The notes under the pieces were generated by a model. The model did no database searches. It worked only from the letters and a program-made list of their open reading frames with translations, and was not told the DNA's origin. Of a stretch of 64,000 nt of DNA, positions 12,196 through 25,055 are shown piece by piece. This DNA comes from Heterocephalus glaber (lineage: Eukaryota; Chordata; Mammalia; Rodentia; Bathyergidae), in the NCBI RefSeq assembly GCF_000247695.1, contig NW_004624742.1, positions 4,006,238-4,070,237 on the forward strand, written 5' to 3'. How positions within the stretch are numbered: position 1 is the stretch's first letter; the number at the start of each line of letters is the position of its first letter. The translations under genes and the position numbers were made by a program.

Positions 12196-13374
12196 AGGCC
12201 CGGGCAGAAATGGGCACATAATATATGAGGTTAATCTAATCAGCTGTCCTTGAGTTTATACCTTCTCTGCCTACCTACCATGGCCACTCCTGGTGGATGA
12301 AAGTTGATAGAAATGCTGTTTCCTCTCAGCTTCCCATCCAAATCCCAGTTTGCTGAAGTCTTCTTAACACAGAGAGTGACCCAGACCTGCTCACTCCCCA
12401 CAAAGTGGATCCCTCAGTCCCATGTTAGGGTTTCCTAACTATACTCTCTAGATGAGTTTCCCTGTTCTGTTTTGCTTAATTACCTGGGAAGGAAATCTGC
12501 TGCTTAATCCTTCATTCTGCCAATGTTGCCCCAAAGATAATACCAAATCATTTTATTGACTCTCACTTTAATTAGGGGTTTCAGGCCTTGCTGTTCATAA
12601 TTAGTTTCCATTGCAATTAGACTTTCAAAATTAAATTGGGATTGATTGCCTTATAACAAAGTGGAAATAAAGCTCCAATTCTTGACCATGTATGCTACTT
12701 CTCTTGGCATGTATTTCTCATACAAGAATAACACTTCAGTAGCCATGGTAACTTTCCATTTGGTCTAATCCATATCATCTCTGGAGAAAGTAGGTTGTTA
12801 TTAATAGAGTTTGTTGTATGGGAAGAAAACTAAAAATATAAAAGCTCCTTCGTTATATAGGAGACCAATCACACTGGTACTCTCAGGGAATAAGATCTTA
12901 TTTGCAGAGGTCTTGGAGAATTTAGGATATATTTAGGAGCTTCATGTGAACTTGTATTCTCTGGGAAGGAATTAAATGAAAGGCCAAAAAATGGAGAGAA
13001 GGACAAGCAATGTGCATACATTGTTTGTGCTCACATATGATATATTCCAGCCATGCTGAGGGTCATGATTTAACATCCCAAAGGGAGTCATCTCGTAAAA
13101 GACCAGTGAATCTTTTGTTGGGGAGAGGGGAAAGGAAGTATATTTCGCTTAAGTTCAATGGAAAGAAGTTTGTAATGAAGACTTTCCAAATCTGTGACAC
13201 CCAAATTCAAAAGTCCCTGAATGGTGAATGTAGCCCCACCCACAGGTAGGCACTCAGGTGGGATGAGCTTGGGCATAGGGGTAAGATGATAAATTACAAT
13301 TGGGGCATGGTCCCTACCTTCAAAGGACTTACAGCACAGTTGATCATAGTATCATTTCAGTACATTTGCAGAAG

Positions 13375-13580
13375 GCTTCCCAGTGTCTGAGTTCTTTTGT
13401 GTATTGTTTCACTGAAATCTCAAAATAAGTTCTGAGTTGAACAGAGCAATAGTTTACCATTTCCACAGAGGAGAAACTAAGACTCAGAGGAACAACCTCC
13501 CCAGAATCATTTAGTGGAAAGCTAGGGGTAGAGATCAGATTTTTCTGGTCCTGAGCCTAGTATTCTTTATCCTATACCAT
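13375..13580 (+). repeat. MIR SINE
   Basis: The MIR core and 3' part are recognisable: CCATTTCCACAGAGGAGAAA, then CTAAGACTCAGAGGAACAAC, the CCAGAATCATTTAGTGG block and a tail with GCCTAGTATTCTTTATCC. Ancient and diverged. Confidence 0.7.
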
Positions 13581-13749
13581 ATCAAGATAATTGAAATCTA
13601 AAACAAGATGCTATTGTATATATTAGTACTTCATTTTGCAGTTCTGTTGGGAGAGAATAGTATGAGCCTCAGTTTCTAGGAGAGACTTCAGGGAGGATGG
13701 AGGACTGGTTTTTGGAGATTAGGTGGCTCTGTAAATGTTGTTGGTGCTG

Positions 13750-13827
13750 CTGCTTTTCTTCCCCCTCCCCTTCTTCTTCCTCCCTCTCTTGCTCCCTCTT
13801 CTTTTTTCCCTTCTTCACCAGAATTTG
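13750..13827 (+). repeat. Polypyrimidine (CT-rich) low-complexity tract
   Basis: A run of nearly 80 bases that is almost wholly C and T (CTTCCCCCTCCCCTTCTTCT and similar). Read on the opposite strand it gives artefactual Lys/Glu/Gly-rich open frames, which I do not treat as genes. Confidence 0.85.
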
Positions 13828-16289
13828 GAGGGATGATGAAGATAGGATGGAAAAGACATTCCAGGCCCAATAGGTCAGAGATAGAAAAGATACTGGCATT
13901 GACAGAAACACTGAGAGCCAGTTCTGGTCAGAGAAAAAGGTTCTCAGTGGATGACATGATCAGAAAAGTAGTGAAGGTTAGGAATAATCCCACCTGCCGG
14001 GCCCTGCCAAGGAGTTCACAAAGATTTGGGGCAGATTTCCACATGGACTTTCCTCCTGTATGCACCCTCAGTTCAGCTCAGCAGTCATTGCCTTCGTTTG
14101 GTACCTTGTATGTGTCTGGTCTCTGCCAGAAGCTGGGACCCCGTAGGTAAGACCCAGTCTTGGTATTAGGGGACATTTTTGTCCAGCTGGGGAGATCTGC
14201 TACAGTTCTTAGTGGGCATCATACAGATATTTATCAACCAACTGAAAGGAGGCATCATTTATCAGTAACTCAGTGGTGTTCTCTGTCTCCCCAGAGGCCA
14301 GGCCTGGCATATCCTGACTAGAACGGGGAGGAGCAGGGGAGGCCTCTTGGGGAAGGCAGGGCCTCTGCTAGGGCTAGGAGAATTAGTAGTAGTTCTAATT
14401 AATACTACTATAAAAGTGTAGAGAAATAAGACAGCCAGGTGTGTGCAGGGCGCAGCTAGTGGCAGGACCATAATTAGCTCTCTGCCAAGCTATGGAAGGA
14501 ATTTGGTAAGAAGCATAATAGATCATGTTTTGGCAGTGGGCAGTGGGACCCCAGCTCTTCTGGCCCCTTCTGTCTCTGATTGATTGATGTTTATCAGCCA
14601 AGGAAAAAGGAGCTGAAACATGCCATCTTATCATGCTCTTGAGGAAGGTCCTTGTTGGGGGAACCTAAGGGCTGAGAATTACCTTCCAAGTGGAGGAGAG
14701 TTGCCTTTCTGAAAGAGCGTAGAGAGGTTGGGGAATGCAGTACATGGGTAAGCAGATGAGTGTCAGCCAATAGGTCATTAAGTCCAGAGGCAGTGGTCTT
14801 GTCCACTCATGGTTAGAAGGTGGTGAGTTGTAGGCACAGACGTTCCCATGCTTAGATCCGACTGTCTTTGCAGCCACAAGGTGTTGCTATATAGTGGGAA
14901 GATCTTAAATCATGTTGTTGTGTTTCATTTAAATTTAAATCATTTTCCTTTGCCAGCCTCCAAAAAGTATTGGAGCCCCTCTGAATCCACAGCACAGCCT
15001 GAGGTGTCACACTGCCATCACTAGAGTGCTGGATCCCTGGCATTTGGTTTCATTTGAAACTGCATTTCTCTGGTGGAGAGTATGGTAGAGAGAATGTCCC
15101 CTGGCTTCCCTGAGGCTGATCCTTTGGCCTGTTTTTGTGACAGCCAGGGGACCAGTGTGACACATCCTAGCACTGGTGATGGTCTGGCTGCTTTTGTAAT
15201 GGGACAGATGCGCCATCGGCACAAGCTGTTCATGGTAGAAAAGCCATGTGGGAAGTGTCTTTCCAAGTGACTCATGCCCTCCTTGTGATGGCTGCTAGCT
15301 GCTCATTTATTTCTCCATCCCTTTAAGACAAGGGGCCAGGGTGCCCAGCACAGCTTTTCTTTTTAAGCTTTAAATTTTAAGCATTCCATTGGCATCCGGG
15401 AGCAGCCATGGGGATCTGGTGTCAGCATCAGAGGGACATGCCTGACAGAGGCTGTCCTCTTCCCCAAGAGACCCCAGAGCTTGGTTCCTGGCTGATGACT
15501 TGTTTCCATTAGAGTAGGAAGCAGAGGAGGTCTGGGAAAATCCTGTTAGTGGGTTCAGTACCCCTGGACTGCAGAGTTGGGCAGAGCCCCACATGGGGAG
15601 GACACCGAAGAATTGGTGTGTGGGGACTCAGAGGTCTCTGCATCAGCTGGTGTGAGAGGTCAGGAGGACGCAGGACCCAGGCTCTGTGGCTGGGTTGCAA
15701 GATGCTATCAAGGACAGCTTGCAGACCTTCTAGGTGATAGGTTTTTGGGGTGTCCCAGTTGGGGAGCAAAGGGAGCGCCTCATGAAGTTGAACACCATAG
15801 TAGAAATCCTGACCTCAACTGGATTTTCAGGGCCTGTCTCAGCTCCAGGAGCTGCTGTTGCAATCTGACTTGTCACAAGAATGTTCCAACTTATTTTTCT
15901 AGCTTGAGAAAAAGCTATCATCAGACTTTTAGTTTATATGGACAAGAACTCTCCCCAGTGTCCACTTGTATGCTTTTATAAAAAGTTATGTGATGAGCTA
16001 AAATCCTGAATTCTCGGTAAGTAGGAGCAGTAGCTAGAAGAAGCCTGCACAGGAGAAAGTGTCTTGTTGAGGCTGAAGGGAAGAATGAAGGGGTGGCTAG
16101 GGAATAGAGCATGTGGGGCCTGTGTGCTTGGAACAAGTGGCCTTTTCCCTGCAGCCAGTGGAAGCCAATGAGCGGGGGTGCAGAGTAGGACAAAGGTTTG
16201 TTGGTTGGTTGGTCTCTGTGTGTGTAGGATGCATGTGTCGAGCATAAACAGCATCTCTTCTAACTCAAGCCCATGTCCTTAGCAGGGCC

Positions 16290-17400
16290 CCCACATGGCC
16301 CTGCTTGGTCCTGCTTGCCCTTGCTCAGCTCATTCCTAGTCTCCTTACTCTATATTCTCTTCAAGTCTTGTCCTTTTTAAGAAGATCTGGTTTCCTACTT
16401 CACAGCAGCAGTCAGGTACAATCTTTTCCATCCCCACCAGTGCCTTCACAAGCCACAGCTATTTGCATGGCCTCATCCCTCCAGCCCCCCAGGATGGAGT
16501 GGCCCTCTCCCTGACCCAGATCTGTCCTATCACCTGTGCTTGTGGCTGCCCCACTCCTCAACAGCTCCTCTCCTGAGATCTCTCCTCTCACCGTGGACCT
16601 TCAGTCTCTCCCTGTCTGCCAACACTTTTCCTCTTAGCTTTTGTCTTTCCCATCCTAAAAATAGTCTTTATTTCCATGTCTTTCTTCCTGGTCTCCATCT
16701 TCTCCCACCCAAAAGCTGCTGAAGGTAGTCTTCACTTCCTCACTCCCATTGGCCGCTCCCCCCTTTATTCCACCAGGGACTTCCATGTTGCCAAGTCCAT
16801 TGGTCCTGCCCAATCCTGATTTTATTGGAACTCCCTGCTGCACTTGGCAGTGTTGCCTATTCCTTCTTGAGACTCTACTCTCTCAGCCTCAGGACACTGC
16901 CTGCTGCTTGTTCTCCTGAGTCCTTCCTGCCTGGTCCTACATTGTCTCTTTGGACTTCTCTTTCTAGTCTGCTTCTTAGAAGCCAGTTTCTCCAGCTCTC
17001 TTCTCATGCTGTTTTCCATCTCTTGGCTGGGAATTGAGACAAGATGCCCCAGTACACTGAGGATTCCCAGTCAGCCATCTTCACAGCACCTGGACCCTGT
17101 GGCCTGGTGAGTGACTCCATCCAGACAGCCTATCAGCACCCAGACTCTTCCATAAACCTACTCCCTCTCATATTTCTATATTGGATGGTACTGGTTCAGT
17201 CATCTTATTGGAATATTCGTGCCTTGCTCCCCTATCTGTGCTTCATATGTAATTGATTAGTAAGTTCTTCATGATACATCCTAAACATTGCTCTCACCTG
17301 TCTTCCTGTCTGTCTCTACCACCTCTGTATTAATTCAGGCCTCACCATCTCTTGCTTGGAATTCCTCACTAGCTTCCTAGCTGGTCATTTTGTCTCCTAA
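16290..17400 (+). mobile_element. LINE-2 reverse-transcriptase relic
   Basis: A C/T-rich stretch of about 1.1 kb follows the plus-strand sequence of the L2 ORF2 reverse transcriptase. The segment GACTTCCATGTTGCCAAGTC at about 16779 leads into the block that encodes the L-D-L-S-A-A-F-D-T-V-D-H motif in intact copies, here broken by mutations (16,810-16,870). A later part (17,290-17,395) matches the CTGGATTACTGCAATAGCCTCC-like region. All frames are interrupted. Boundaries are approximate. Confidence 0.6.
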
Positions 17401-20400
17401 ATCTTCATAGAAGACTGACATTTCTAGAGGTGGAATGGACTATGTCCTTAAGACACTGTATTCCCATATTTGAATACGTCTGATTGCCAGAAGGTCCCAT
17501 CTTGTTCGAGTCCAAAATCTCTGCACCTTTAATACCTTGTTCTGTGGTTAAATGGGCATAATAGCCTTTCAGATGCACATTTGTCCATTCCAAATTGTGA
17601 GCAGTTCGACCCCGAGACCAAATTAGCTGGTATAAATGGACATCTAGAAATAGAATAGGAGGAATTCTGTGTTCATTTTCCGTGGAGTTTAACCAGCAAT
17701 CTTTGACATGTGGTCTGGGACAGTAGCGACTCAACGCTTCAGCTATTTCAGCACAGCCCTCCTGGTCCCTATGTTTTTATAACATCTCTGCTTATTTTTA
17801 TATACTTTGGGAGGCTTGGATTCTAGGATTCAGTCAAACTCTAACTCCATAAGTCTGGGTGAAATCATAAAAATAGTAATATCTCTTGTGAAATATTCTC
17901 ATGAGCTGTATAGCTCCCACCTACAGGGGGTAGACTCATGAGATGTGATTGTAGTGTGTCTTGTACCTCTAAATACAGTTCCTGGTAACAGCTAGCATGA
18001 TGTTTGTGTTTTTTAAAATGCTCATTAAACAAGATATATGGATGTCAAGTGGTGTGAACTCCTCTGGGCGACATACGTCTTTGAAGGGATGTGTGAGTTG
18101 AATATGATAGAGTAAATACTTTGCCCAAAGCATCTTGTGATGAATCATGGAGTTTTATTGCAAGCCTACTATGTTCTTAGCACTGATATGATGTGATTTG
18201 TCCCAGAGCAGAATTCTAAGACAGTTGTTAGTCATGGTACTATTTTGGACGGAAAGAATTTGAAAGTCATTTATTCCACATCCCAGGCTGGAAGGTTCTC
18301 TGAATCTTTGGCTTTTCCTCTCTGTGTTTGGCATATCTTATTTTTGCTTCCCATTAAATCTCCCAGTGTCTTTCAAGTGTGATGCCTTTTGTTGATTCAG
18401 TAGTGTCTTGTTCATTCAAAATACAATACAAAGTCTTTGAATTAGGTCGATTTTGATTTTCAGACATTCTTATTGAAAGGCAAGTAGGACATCTATTTAG
18501 CATTACCAAAATTTGCATTAAGATGTTGAATTAACAAAGTTAAATTACCATTGCTCAAAATTTGTGGCTTGGATCTCCTTGCTACCTGAACTCTGATCAG
18601 CTGATATTCAGACACTCTTATCAGAGTCTACCATAGCCAGAGTAGTCTGTTTTTTATTTCTCTGTAGATGTTGACAAAACACTACAATTACTGAATACAA
18701 TGTCATCGCCAAACTCAGTGATTAATATTTCACTTACATTGTCTTGTTTAACCCATGTGCTAGTCCTGTGTGAGAGGGAAGTAGTGTTGGAAGTCACTCA
18801 AGCACACGGTTAAAGGAACCAAAGTGACTTAGAAGGGGTTTTCATAGGTCCAGCTTTTATTTGAAGCCTATTGTTTCACAGGTCTAATAAATGTTTAAGG
18901 GCCCCCCAGTGACCTGTGGCCTTCACATTAGATGTGGCACATTGAATTTATCACTGGAAGGAATCAGAATGCAGACCACCTGGGGTGACTTGGGTGTCTG
19001 TTTTTCTGCAAGCTGCTCCAGGAAGTCATCATCTAAATTTGATCTAGACCAAAGGTAGCCACTGGGGCTTTCATTGGATGGAGCAAGAGATTAACAAATG
19101 GCCTGTTGGAAGTCTCGTCGTGTTTCAGTTTATCAGTTAACAGAGAGAGGTGAGATTTCCCTTGGAGCTGAGCTCTGAGTGCCCGAGGGTAAATAATGCT
19201 TTGTCAAGAGGGTAAGAAACATAATGGACAAACCCTTGGGGGCTGTGTCAGGGTGGAGAGAGAGCTTAGAATGGCCCAATGCAGTGGACAGTTTCTTTAC
19301 CATGTAGTGGGGAAAAGCCACATTTTTTAGTCCTGGGTGTGCTGCATTCTGTGAAGTTTAAAATTTCCCCTCAGAGTTTTCAGACTGAGATCAGACTTCT
19401 TCCACGAGAAATGATTTTCTGTCCCTTGATGTTTCATTAAAATAAAACTGAGCTCCCAGGACAATAGCTTCCTTATCCAGCAGAGTAGAAACATGTGGAG
19501 CAGACTTTGCCCAGGGAATGAGTGGGGATAAAAGGTAACGGCAGTCTTAACATCAAAGGGAGCCATAGGCTCCATCAGAGGGATTCTAATGTAATTAGTT
19601 TGGATGTAGGATTACATTACTGCTGCCTGCTTACAGGGTGCTGTGCTCTAAAACTCCAATCCACACAAATTACAATTAAATTAGTCTGCTTAGTCTGCAC
19701 ACACAGACAGCAGAATTTTAATGGGAATTTCCCAGAACCTTGATAAGCATGGAATTCCACAGATGTTCTCTTCATAATTTCTTCTCATGGTTTCTGGCCT
19801 CTTTTGATCAGTTTGATAAGGTTTAGTAATGAATAAAATGAAATCTCTTGGATTTGGACTCTCTGGGGGTTATGATTGTATTTTCTTGTCTGCACTTAGC
19901 TTTGATGACTTCTGTAATCATTTCATCTGTGAAAAAGAAAGTCACATATAGTAAGAAAATGGAGCATCTTAATTTAACAGCAAATTGCAAATCAATTTTT
20001 AGTGACACTAGAGTGGAAATCTGGTCTACAGTGTGGTAAGTTACACAGGTCTAATTATAAAATGGTGAAATGGCATCACAACCCATCTGCAGAGTCTTTG
20101 CAAAATATGAGATTCTAGGATTTGGAAAAGAGAAATTCTTATCATCATGGTACTTAACCATCAATATCAAGTTAATGGAAGTGTTTCTAAATGCTAAAAC
20201 TTACCGAGATTTTTTTGGAATCTCTTTGCTACTCATACCTTCCTCAGAAGGAGCCAGAAAGGTTCATGGACCCCAGAAAAAATAGGAAACACTGGCGACT
20301 TCAGCAGTGTCACTTGTTGTTGACTGCTGTTTATTCCCTTCCAATGCCTTGTCTCCTCAGAGAGGCCAAAACCACTGCCAGGCATGAAGTCCTTTTACCA

Positions 20401-20530
20401 CCTCATCTGTGCCTCCCTCAGATAATAGCTGGGGAGGCAGAGGGTTCAGGGGGAACAGAGTACATCCATAGATTTCATCAAAAGCACAGTGCTCCAGTGA
20501 CTATCAAACTTCTGATTTACAGCCAATCTG

Positions 20531-20697
20531 TAGCTGTATATGGTTATGCACACCTGTAATCCCTACTCAAGAGGCAGGAGGATGTTAAGTGTGAGACCAG
20601 CCAACAAGACCCTATCTCAGAATTTTTAAAAGCCTGGGGATGTAGCTCAGTGTCAAATCATTGCCTGGCATGTGCAAGGCCCAAGGGTCAATCCCCA
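20531..20697 (+). mobile_element. Dimeric B1/ID SINE, left part
   Basis: A B1-like half (ATGCACACCTGTAATCCCTA, then AGGCAGGAGGATG, then CAAGACCCTATCTCAG) is fused to an ID-like half (CTGGGGATGTAGCTCAGTG, then GGGTCAATCCCC). The 3' end is displaced by the URR1-like element that follows and resumes at about 21,133 with CCAGTATTGCAAAACAAAC. Confidence 0.85.
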
Positions 20698-21132
20698 TAT
20701 CTTAGTTACTTTTCTCATTGTTGATACAAAATACCCAACACCCAAAGTTAAAGGAGGAAAGGCTCACAGTTTGTAGAGATTTCATAGTTGGCTAGCTCCA
20801 AGGCAGGGTGGCATCACAGAGGAGAAATAGTTCATGGTGGGCAGAATGCAGCAAAGGAGCAAAGTATTGAAGCAGCACCTAGGAATGACACCACCCCTCT
20901 TTCATTTCCTGTATTCTATCCGGGCTACATGCCCTTAGAGTGGGTAGCACTCACACCCAGGGTGGGCCTTCCCATTATCCATACCTAGAACTATGCCAAA
21001 CCAGTCAGTGGACTAATTTAGTAATAACATACCCTTAATCCCAGCATCACACTCTACCTACAGCCACCTTCTAAAAGCCCCACCTATGACTGCATGAGGC
21101 TTTGGTGGGGATATCTAGACACAAGCTATAAC
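20698..21132 (+). mobile_element. URR1-like hAT-Charlie DNA transposon
   Basis: About 435 bp similar to the rodent non-autonomous hAT element URR1. The left end is TTAGTTACTTTTCTCATTG, with an internal AAGGAGGAAAGGCTCACAG block. The middle part has the CATGGTGGGCAGAATGCAG motif, and the right end has CACCTATGACTGCATGAGGC, TTTGGTGGGG and AAGCTATAAC. It splits a dimeric SINE exactly at its AATCCCC/CAGTA segment, and the 8-bp flanks AATCCCCA and (A)ACATCCCA look like a decayed TSD. Confidence 0.7.
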
Positions 21133-21170
21133 ATCCCAGTATTGCAAAACAAACAAACCAAAAATCATCT
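21133..21170 (+). mobile_element. Dimeric B1/ID SINE, right part
   Basis: This is the ID tail CCAGTATTGC plus A-rich AAAACAAACAAACC. It completes the SINE that starts at about 20,531. Confidence 0.75.
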
Positions 21171-21329
21171 CCTAATTATTTCTCCAAAACTTCGGCCAAT
21201 AGAGTGAAGTATGTGTGGGTTAGGAAGCTGGCTACAGAGCTGCTTTACTGAGCTTTAACATAAGAATCTGAAGGAGCAGGCTCAGAGGCAAGGGCTCAGC
21301 GGTGTTCAACTGTCAAGAGCCCAATACCT

Positions 21330-21520
21330 AAACTGGGTGCAGTGGTGTGCGCCTATAACCCCAGCACTCTGGGAAGCTGAGGCAGAAAGATCCAAGTTTA
21401 AGCCCAGCCTGGGCAATTCAGTGAAACCCTGTATTAAATTTTAAAAAAATAAATAAAAAGGATTGGGAATGCTTAATGCAAAGGCCCTAATATCAAACCC
21501 AAGAACTGCCAAACAAAACA
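21330..21520 (+). mobile_element. Dimeric B1/ID SINE
   Basis: The B1-like half carries GTGCGCCTATAACCCCAGCA, GAAGCTGAGGCAG and GCCTGGGCAATTCAGTG. An A-rich linker joins it to a degraded ID half (GGATTGGGAATGCTTAATGC and AAGGCCCTAATATCAAACCC). AGAGCCCAA on both sides (about 21,316 and 21,520) is a plausible target-site duplication. Confidence 0.85.
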
Positions 21521-21851
21521 GAGCCCAACCTCTAGGAGGCAAAGAAGCCATGGGAACACGCTCAAGACCTCTTCCTACCTGCCCCTAGAGTGCCTTGTGT
21601 GAATTAGAGTAGGACACCCTTTTCTTCAGAGACTTTGTCACTATCTGCCAGGCAACTTGTAACCCGTGTGTGAATCTGCCATGGCCGGCTGTGACTGGCA
21701 CCTCCTTAGATGCACCTCCACTGTGCTGTCTGCATCTTGGACCCCAGGCCATGCAGCTGTGCCCCATGGGCTAGAACAGGTAGAGAGGCCCAGTTGCCTA
21801 TGCTCCCATTTGGCTTTGTGTCCAAATAGGGGATTTAAATTTTGTTTCTTT

Positions 21852-21890
21852 TTGTTTGTTTGTTTGTACTGGGGATCGAACTCTTAAATT
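21852..21890 (-). mobile_element. ID SINE tail fragment
   Basis: TTTGTTTGTTTGTACTGGGG then ATCGAACTC is the reverse complement of the A-rich tail and B box of an ID element. The rest is absent. Confidence 0.6.
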
Positions 21891-23178
21891 TTGAATTTGA
21901 TGTTTTTTCTCTTTGGAATTTAATTTACAATTAAAAATAAAGGCTTTGACTTTAATCAGTTATTAGCATAAGAAACTTTTTTGTAGTCTGCTCACCCCAG
22001 TAGGATTCATGATTCATCTCTTTCTTCATGTGTCTTTGGATTATAACATTTTTAGGCAAGCCACGAAGCCAGCTGTTGACCATAAAAGGTGAAAAGAATC
22101 AATGTGCTAATAGTTTCATTACAAGGATTTAGGTTTGCCACAAATGCCTTCCTTGTTCTTTCTGCTCTACTTCAGATTAAAATATCCAAGGGCTTGTGCT
22201 AAATGTTACTGGGCTTAAAACTTGTAGAGAACTAGACTTTTATTTTTTGGTTATGGGCAAGAATGGCAGAAGTGATTGGGAAATAACTGGCTTCATGATC
22301 AGCTTGGGCAGGTTTTCAATTGTAAAAATACCAATTAGGTCACTAAAATGTCTTTTAAGTGTACTTTGGAATTTGGTTATGAACTTGACCACTGCTTAAC
22401 ATTCAACAAAATGCAGGGATTCCAGGGTCCTGAGTTTCTGAATTCTCTGAAGAACTTCACTTTTACATGGATTTTTCTTGCTAGACGATCCTGGAGAGAG
22501 TGCTTTGAATTGCTTATCAAAGTGCACTTTAGGGAGGAGTTGATTTTTTCTTGATGTTTACACTGTTAGGGACAGTGATGACCCAGGTTTCATGTCACAC
22601 AGGTCTTACCAAAGTTCAGTGGACTTAGGTGAGTGTCTGTCATTTTGGATTTCACATTGTGCCAGCTTGGGCCACCTGGTACAGCTCCCCACACAACCCA
22701 AAAGCTTTCTCACCTTGAGCTCAAAGACACAGGCTTCACTTAAAATTCAACCAACTTTATGTAATGATCAAGAATGGTAGTTTTGTTTTGATCGTAATTT
22801 CTGGATGAACTTCTAAAAAAGCCTGACCTGTGGAAGTGTTTGGTACAGCTTGATAAGAGGCCTGGACTATTGTGGATTTGACCCTTAACCTAAGGAGCTA
22901 TCCTAAGGCTGAAGAAAGGAAGCTTTTGTTTGAGGGTCCTGCTAGCATTCTGGGTGCTGTGGCCCAGCACTTCTAACTGAAAAGACCGTCCAGACACTTG
23001 CTAGCTTATTAGCTTATACATTTTCCCGTTTCCCTCCTCTCTCTCTTCCTTCCTCCCTTCTTTTTTTCCAGGCATGTGTATACTTCCTTCTTTTTTCTAC
23101 TTCAAATAAATTAATTTCCAGCTTTGATCATAAAATGAATGGATGACTAGGAAATCCTCTCTCCCTCTCCCAGTCTGT

Positions 23179-23212
23179 CTCTGTGTGTGTGTGTGTCTCT
23201 CTCTCTCTCTCT
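23179..23212 (+). repeat. (GT)n(CT)n microsatellite
   Basis: A GT run followed by a CT run, directly abutting the end of the dimeric SINE that follows. Confidence 0.9.
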
Positions 23213-23366
23213 GAGGGTTGAACTTCACACTGAACTATATCCCCAGCCCTTTGTTATGTTTTCTTTTGAGACAGGGTCTCACTGAGTCACCAACCAGGCT
23301 GCATTCACCTGCCTCAGCCTCCCAGAGTGCTGGGGCTACAGGCATGTGCCACCACACCCAGCTTCA
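23211..23366 (-). mobile_element. Dimeric B1/ID SINE
   Basis: In plus-strand order this reads the inverted ID half (GGGTTGAACTTCACACTGAA, ACTATATCCCCAGCCCTT), then the inverted B1 half (GAGACAGGGTCTCACTGAG, CCTCAGCCTCCCAGAGTGC, GCCACCACACCCAGC). It is therefore a minus-strand copy. Confidence 0.9.
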
Positions 23367-23894
23367 ATTTTTTTAGTTCATTTAAAAAAATGTATCAGCA
23401 ACTAAGTGTTTGAGGCCCTGAAAGAGGCATAATCTAGGTAAAAAGAACTCGCACTTTGTGCTAATCTCATATCTTTCTTATACCCTCATGCTGGCCTCTG
23501 CTGCCTTGTATCTGTAGATATGAGTTACCTGGAGCCAACTGCACATGCTTACAAAAAAGGATGTATACAAAGTACTTGCCACCAAGTGAAAGTATGCCTT
23601 TCTACAAATGACCAGCTTCATCCTGAATAGATAGAACCATTTACTGCTACTTAAAACCTCAAGAATTCTTGGCTTTGAACTGAGATAAACAGAATAAATA
23701 AATTTGTCTCCTAAAGAGAGATGGACTATTTCAATGGCTGTTGTTTTTACTTCATTAAAACTAGTTTTTCAAAGGCCAGATAAGATTTTCTGATACATTC
23801 TACACATCTTTTTTGAAAATGTTTTTTGTGAAGTAGAACTTTCTATATTTGTTACTAAGAGTTATCTTTGAAAGAAAGTTCAACTTCTGCATTG

Positions 23895-24070
23895 TTCCAA
23901 GTGGCTATCATGTGCAGTTACAGAGCTGGAGACTCTGTGTGCATTAGGTCAGGTAGTCTTGTGAGGTAGAAATTATTACTTGCTCAGTGCGTACAGAAAC
24001 AAGCTCAGAGAAATCTAGAAATGTGCCCAGGGTCACATGTTCTTGATCTAACTCCAGATTTTCTTCTCTG
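23895..24070 (+). repeat. MIR SINE
   Basis: The MIR blocks GAGGTAGAAATTATTACTTG, then AAACAAGCTCAGAGAAATC and GCCCAGGGTCACATG occur in the right order. Confidence 0.7.
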
Positions 24071-24114
24071 GACTCAGTGACAAGGAAATTAACAAATGGA
24101 AGGCGAGCTGTGTT

Positions 24115-24205
24115 TCCAGTTTGTTTACTGAGTACCTGCTGTGTACCAGGTATCGGGCTAGGCTCTGGGATCCAAAAGCAAATGAGCCCTGGCCTTTGTC
24201 CTCAA
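24115..24205 (+). repeat. MIR-family fragment
   Basis: TTTACTGAGTACCTGCTGTG then TACCAGGTATCGGGCTAGGC matches the 5' core of MIR/MIR3 (the increasing-size, last-appearance type block TGAGCACCTACTATGTGCCA). No 3' end is visible. Confidence 0.55.
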
Positions 24206-24834
24206 TGAGCTGACTCCCTGAAGACCCCTTCCATCCATGGCTTACAATCCTTTAGTGAACGGTCAATGAAATCAAGCTCATTTAGCTTCCTTGCCTAGCT
24301 CCCCATCTCCTTCTACAGCTGTGTTAGTGTTCTGCTGGACCACACCACAAGGGCATGGAGGAGGGCTGTAAGGGACAGTGTGTTCAGAGAGCCGTGGAAA
24401 GTCTCTGTAACAGTGGGCCCTGCATCAAGACATGATGACAAGTTAGTCTGGGCCAGGTGGAAAAGGGCATTTCCAGTCTTGTGAAGGAGGCTTTGGGTTT
24501 TACCTGTGGGTGACTGTGAGCCCTTGGGGACATAGCCATTATTTCCCCAGGTCATAGCAGCCCTTAGACCAAAGTAAAGTTCTGAAAACCTTGATGTCCC
24601 AAATTTATGGACTTGTAGACCCCACTCTGTCATCTTTACCCATCTCCTTATCATTTAAGTCTCTACCAGGCATCCCTGGGGCCCATGGCGACCGCTTTTG
24701 TTGGAGTGCACAGCCCTCTCGTGGTCTGGGCCTCCTAGCAAATTCGGAGTTGAATCTGCTGTATATGCAGGTTTGGTGTATGACAAGGCTGTGGTTCAGC
24801 TCACTTGGGCTGTAAGGAGCATGTTTAAAGCTCC

Positions 24835-25055
24835 AGGATCACCAGGCATGGTGGCACGAGCCTGTAATCCTAGCACTTTGGGAGGCAAAGGCAGGAGGAT
24901 CACAAGTTTGAGCCCAATGTGGGCAATTTAGCAATTCAGTGAGACCCTGTCTCAAAATTTAAAATTAAAAAAGAACTAGAGATGTAGCACAGTATGAAGC
25001 CCCTGGGTTCACTCTCCAGTACTGCAAAATAAAACAAGACAAACAAAAAACCCCA
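24835..25055 (+). mobile_element. Dimeric B1/ID SINE
   Basis: A full composite copy. B1-like half: CAGGCATGGTGGCACGAGCC, TGTAATCCTAGCACTTTGGG, GTGAGACCCTGTCTCA. A-rich linker, then the ID-like half: CTAGAGATGTAGCACAG, GTTCACTCTCCAGTACTG. Tail AAAACAAGACAAAC. The flanks CCAGGATC and CCAAGGATC resemble a duplicated target site. Confidence 0.9.

Noticed and set aside
13669..13911. Lys/Glu-rich frames on the minus strand
   Set aside because: They are translations of a polypyrimidine tract.
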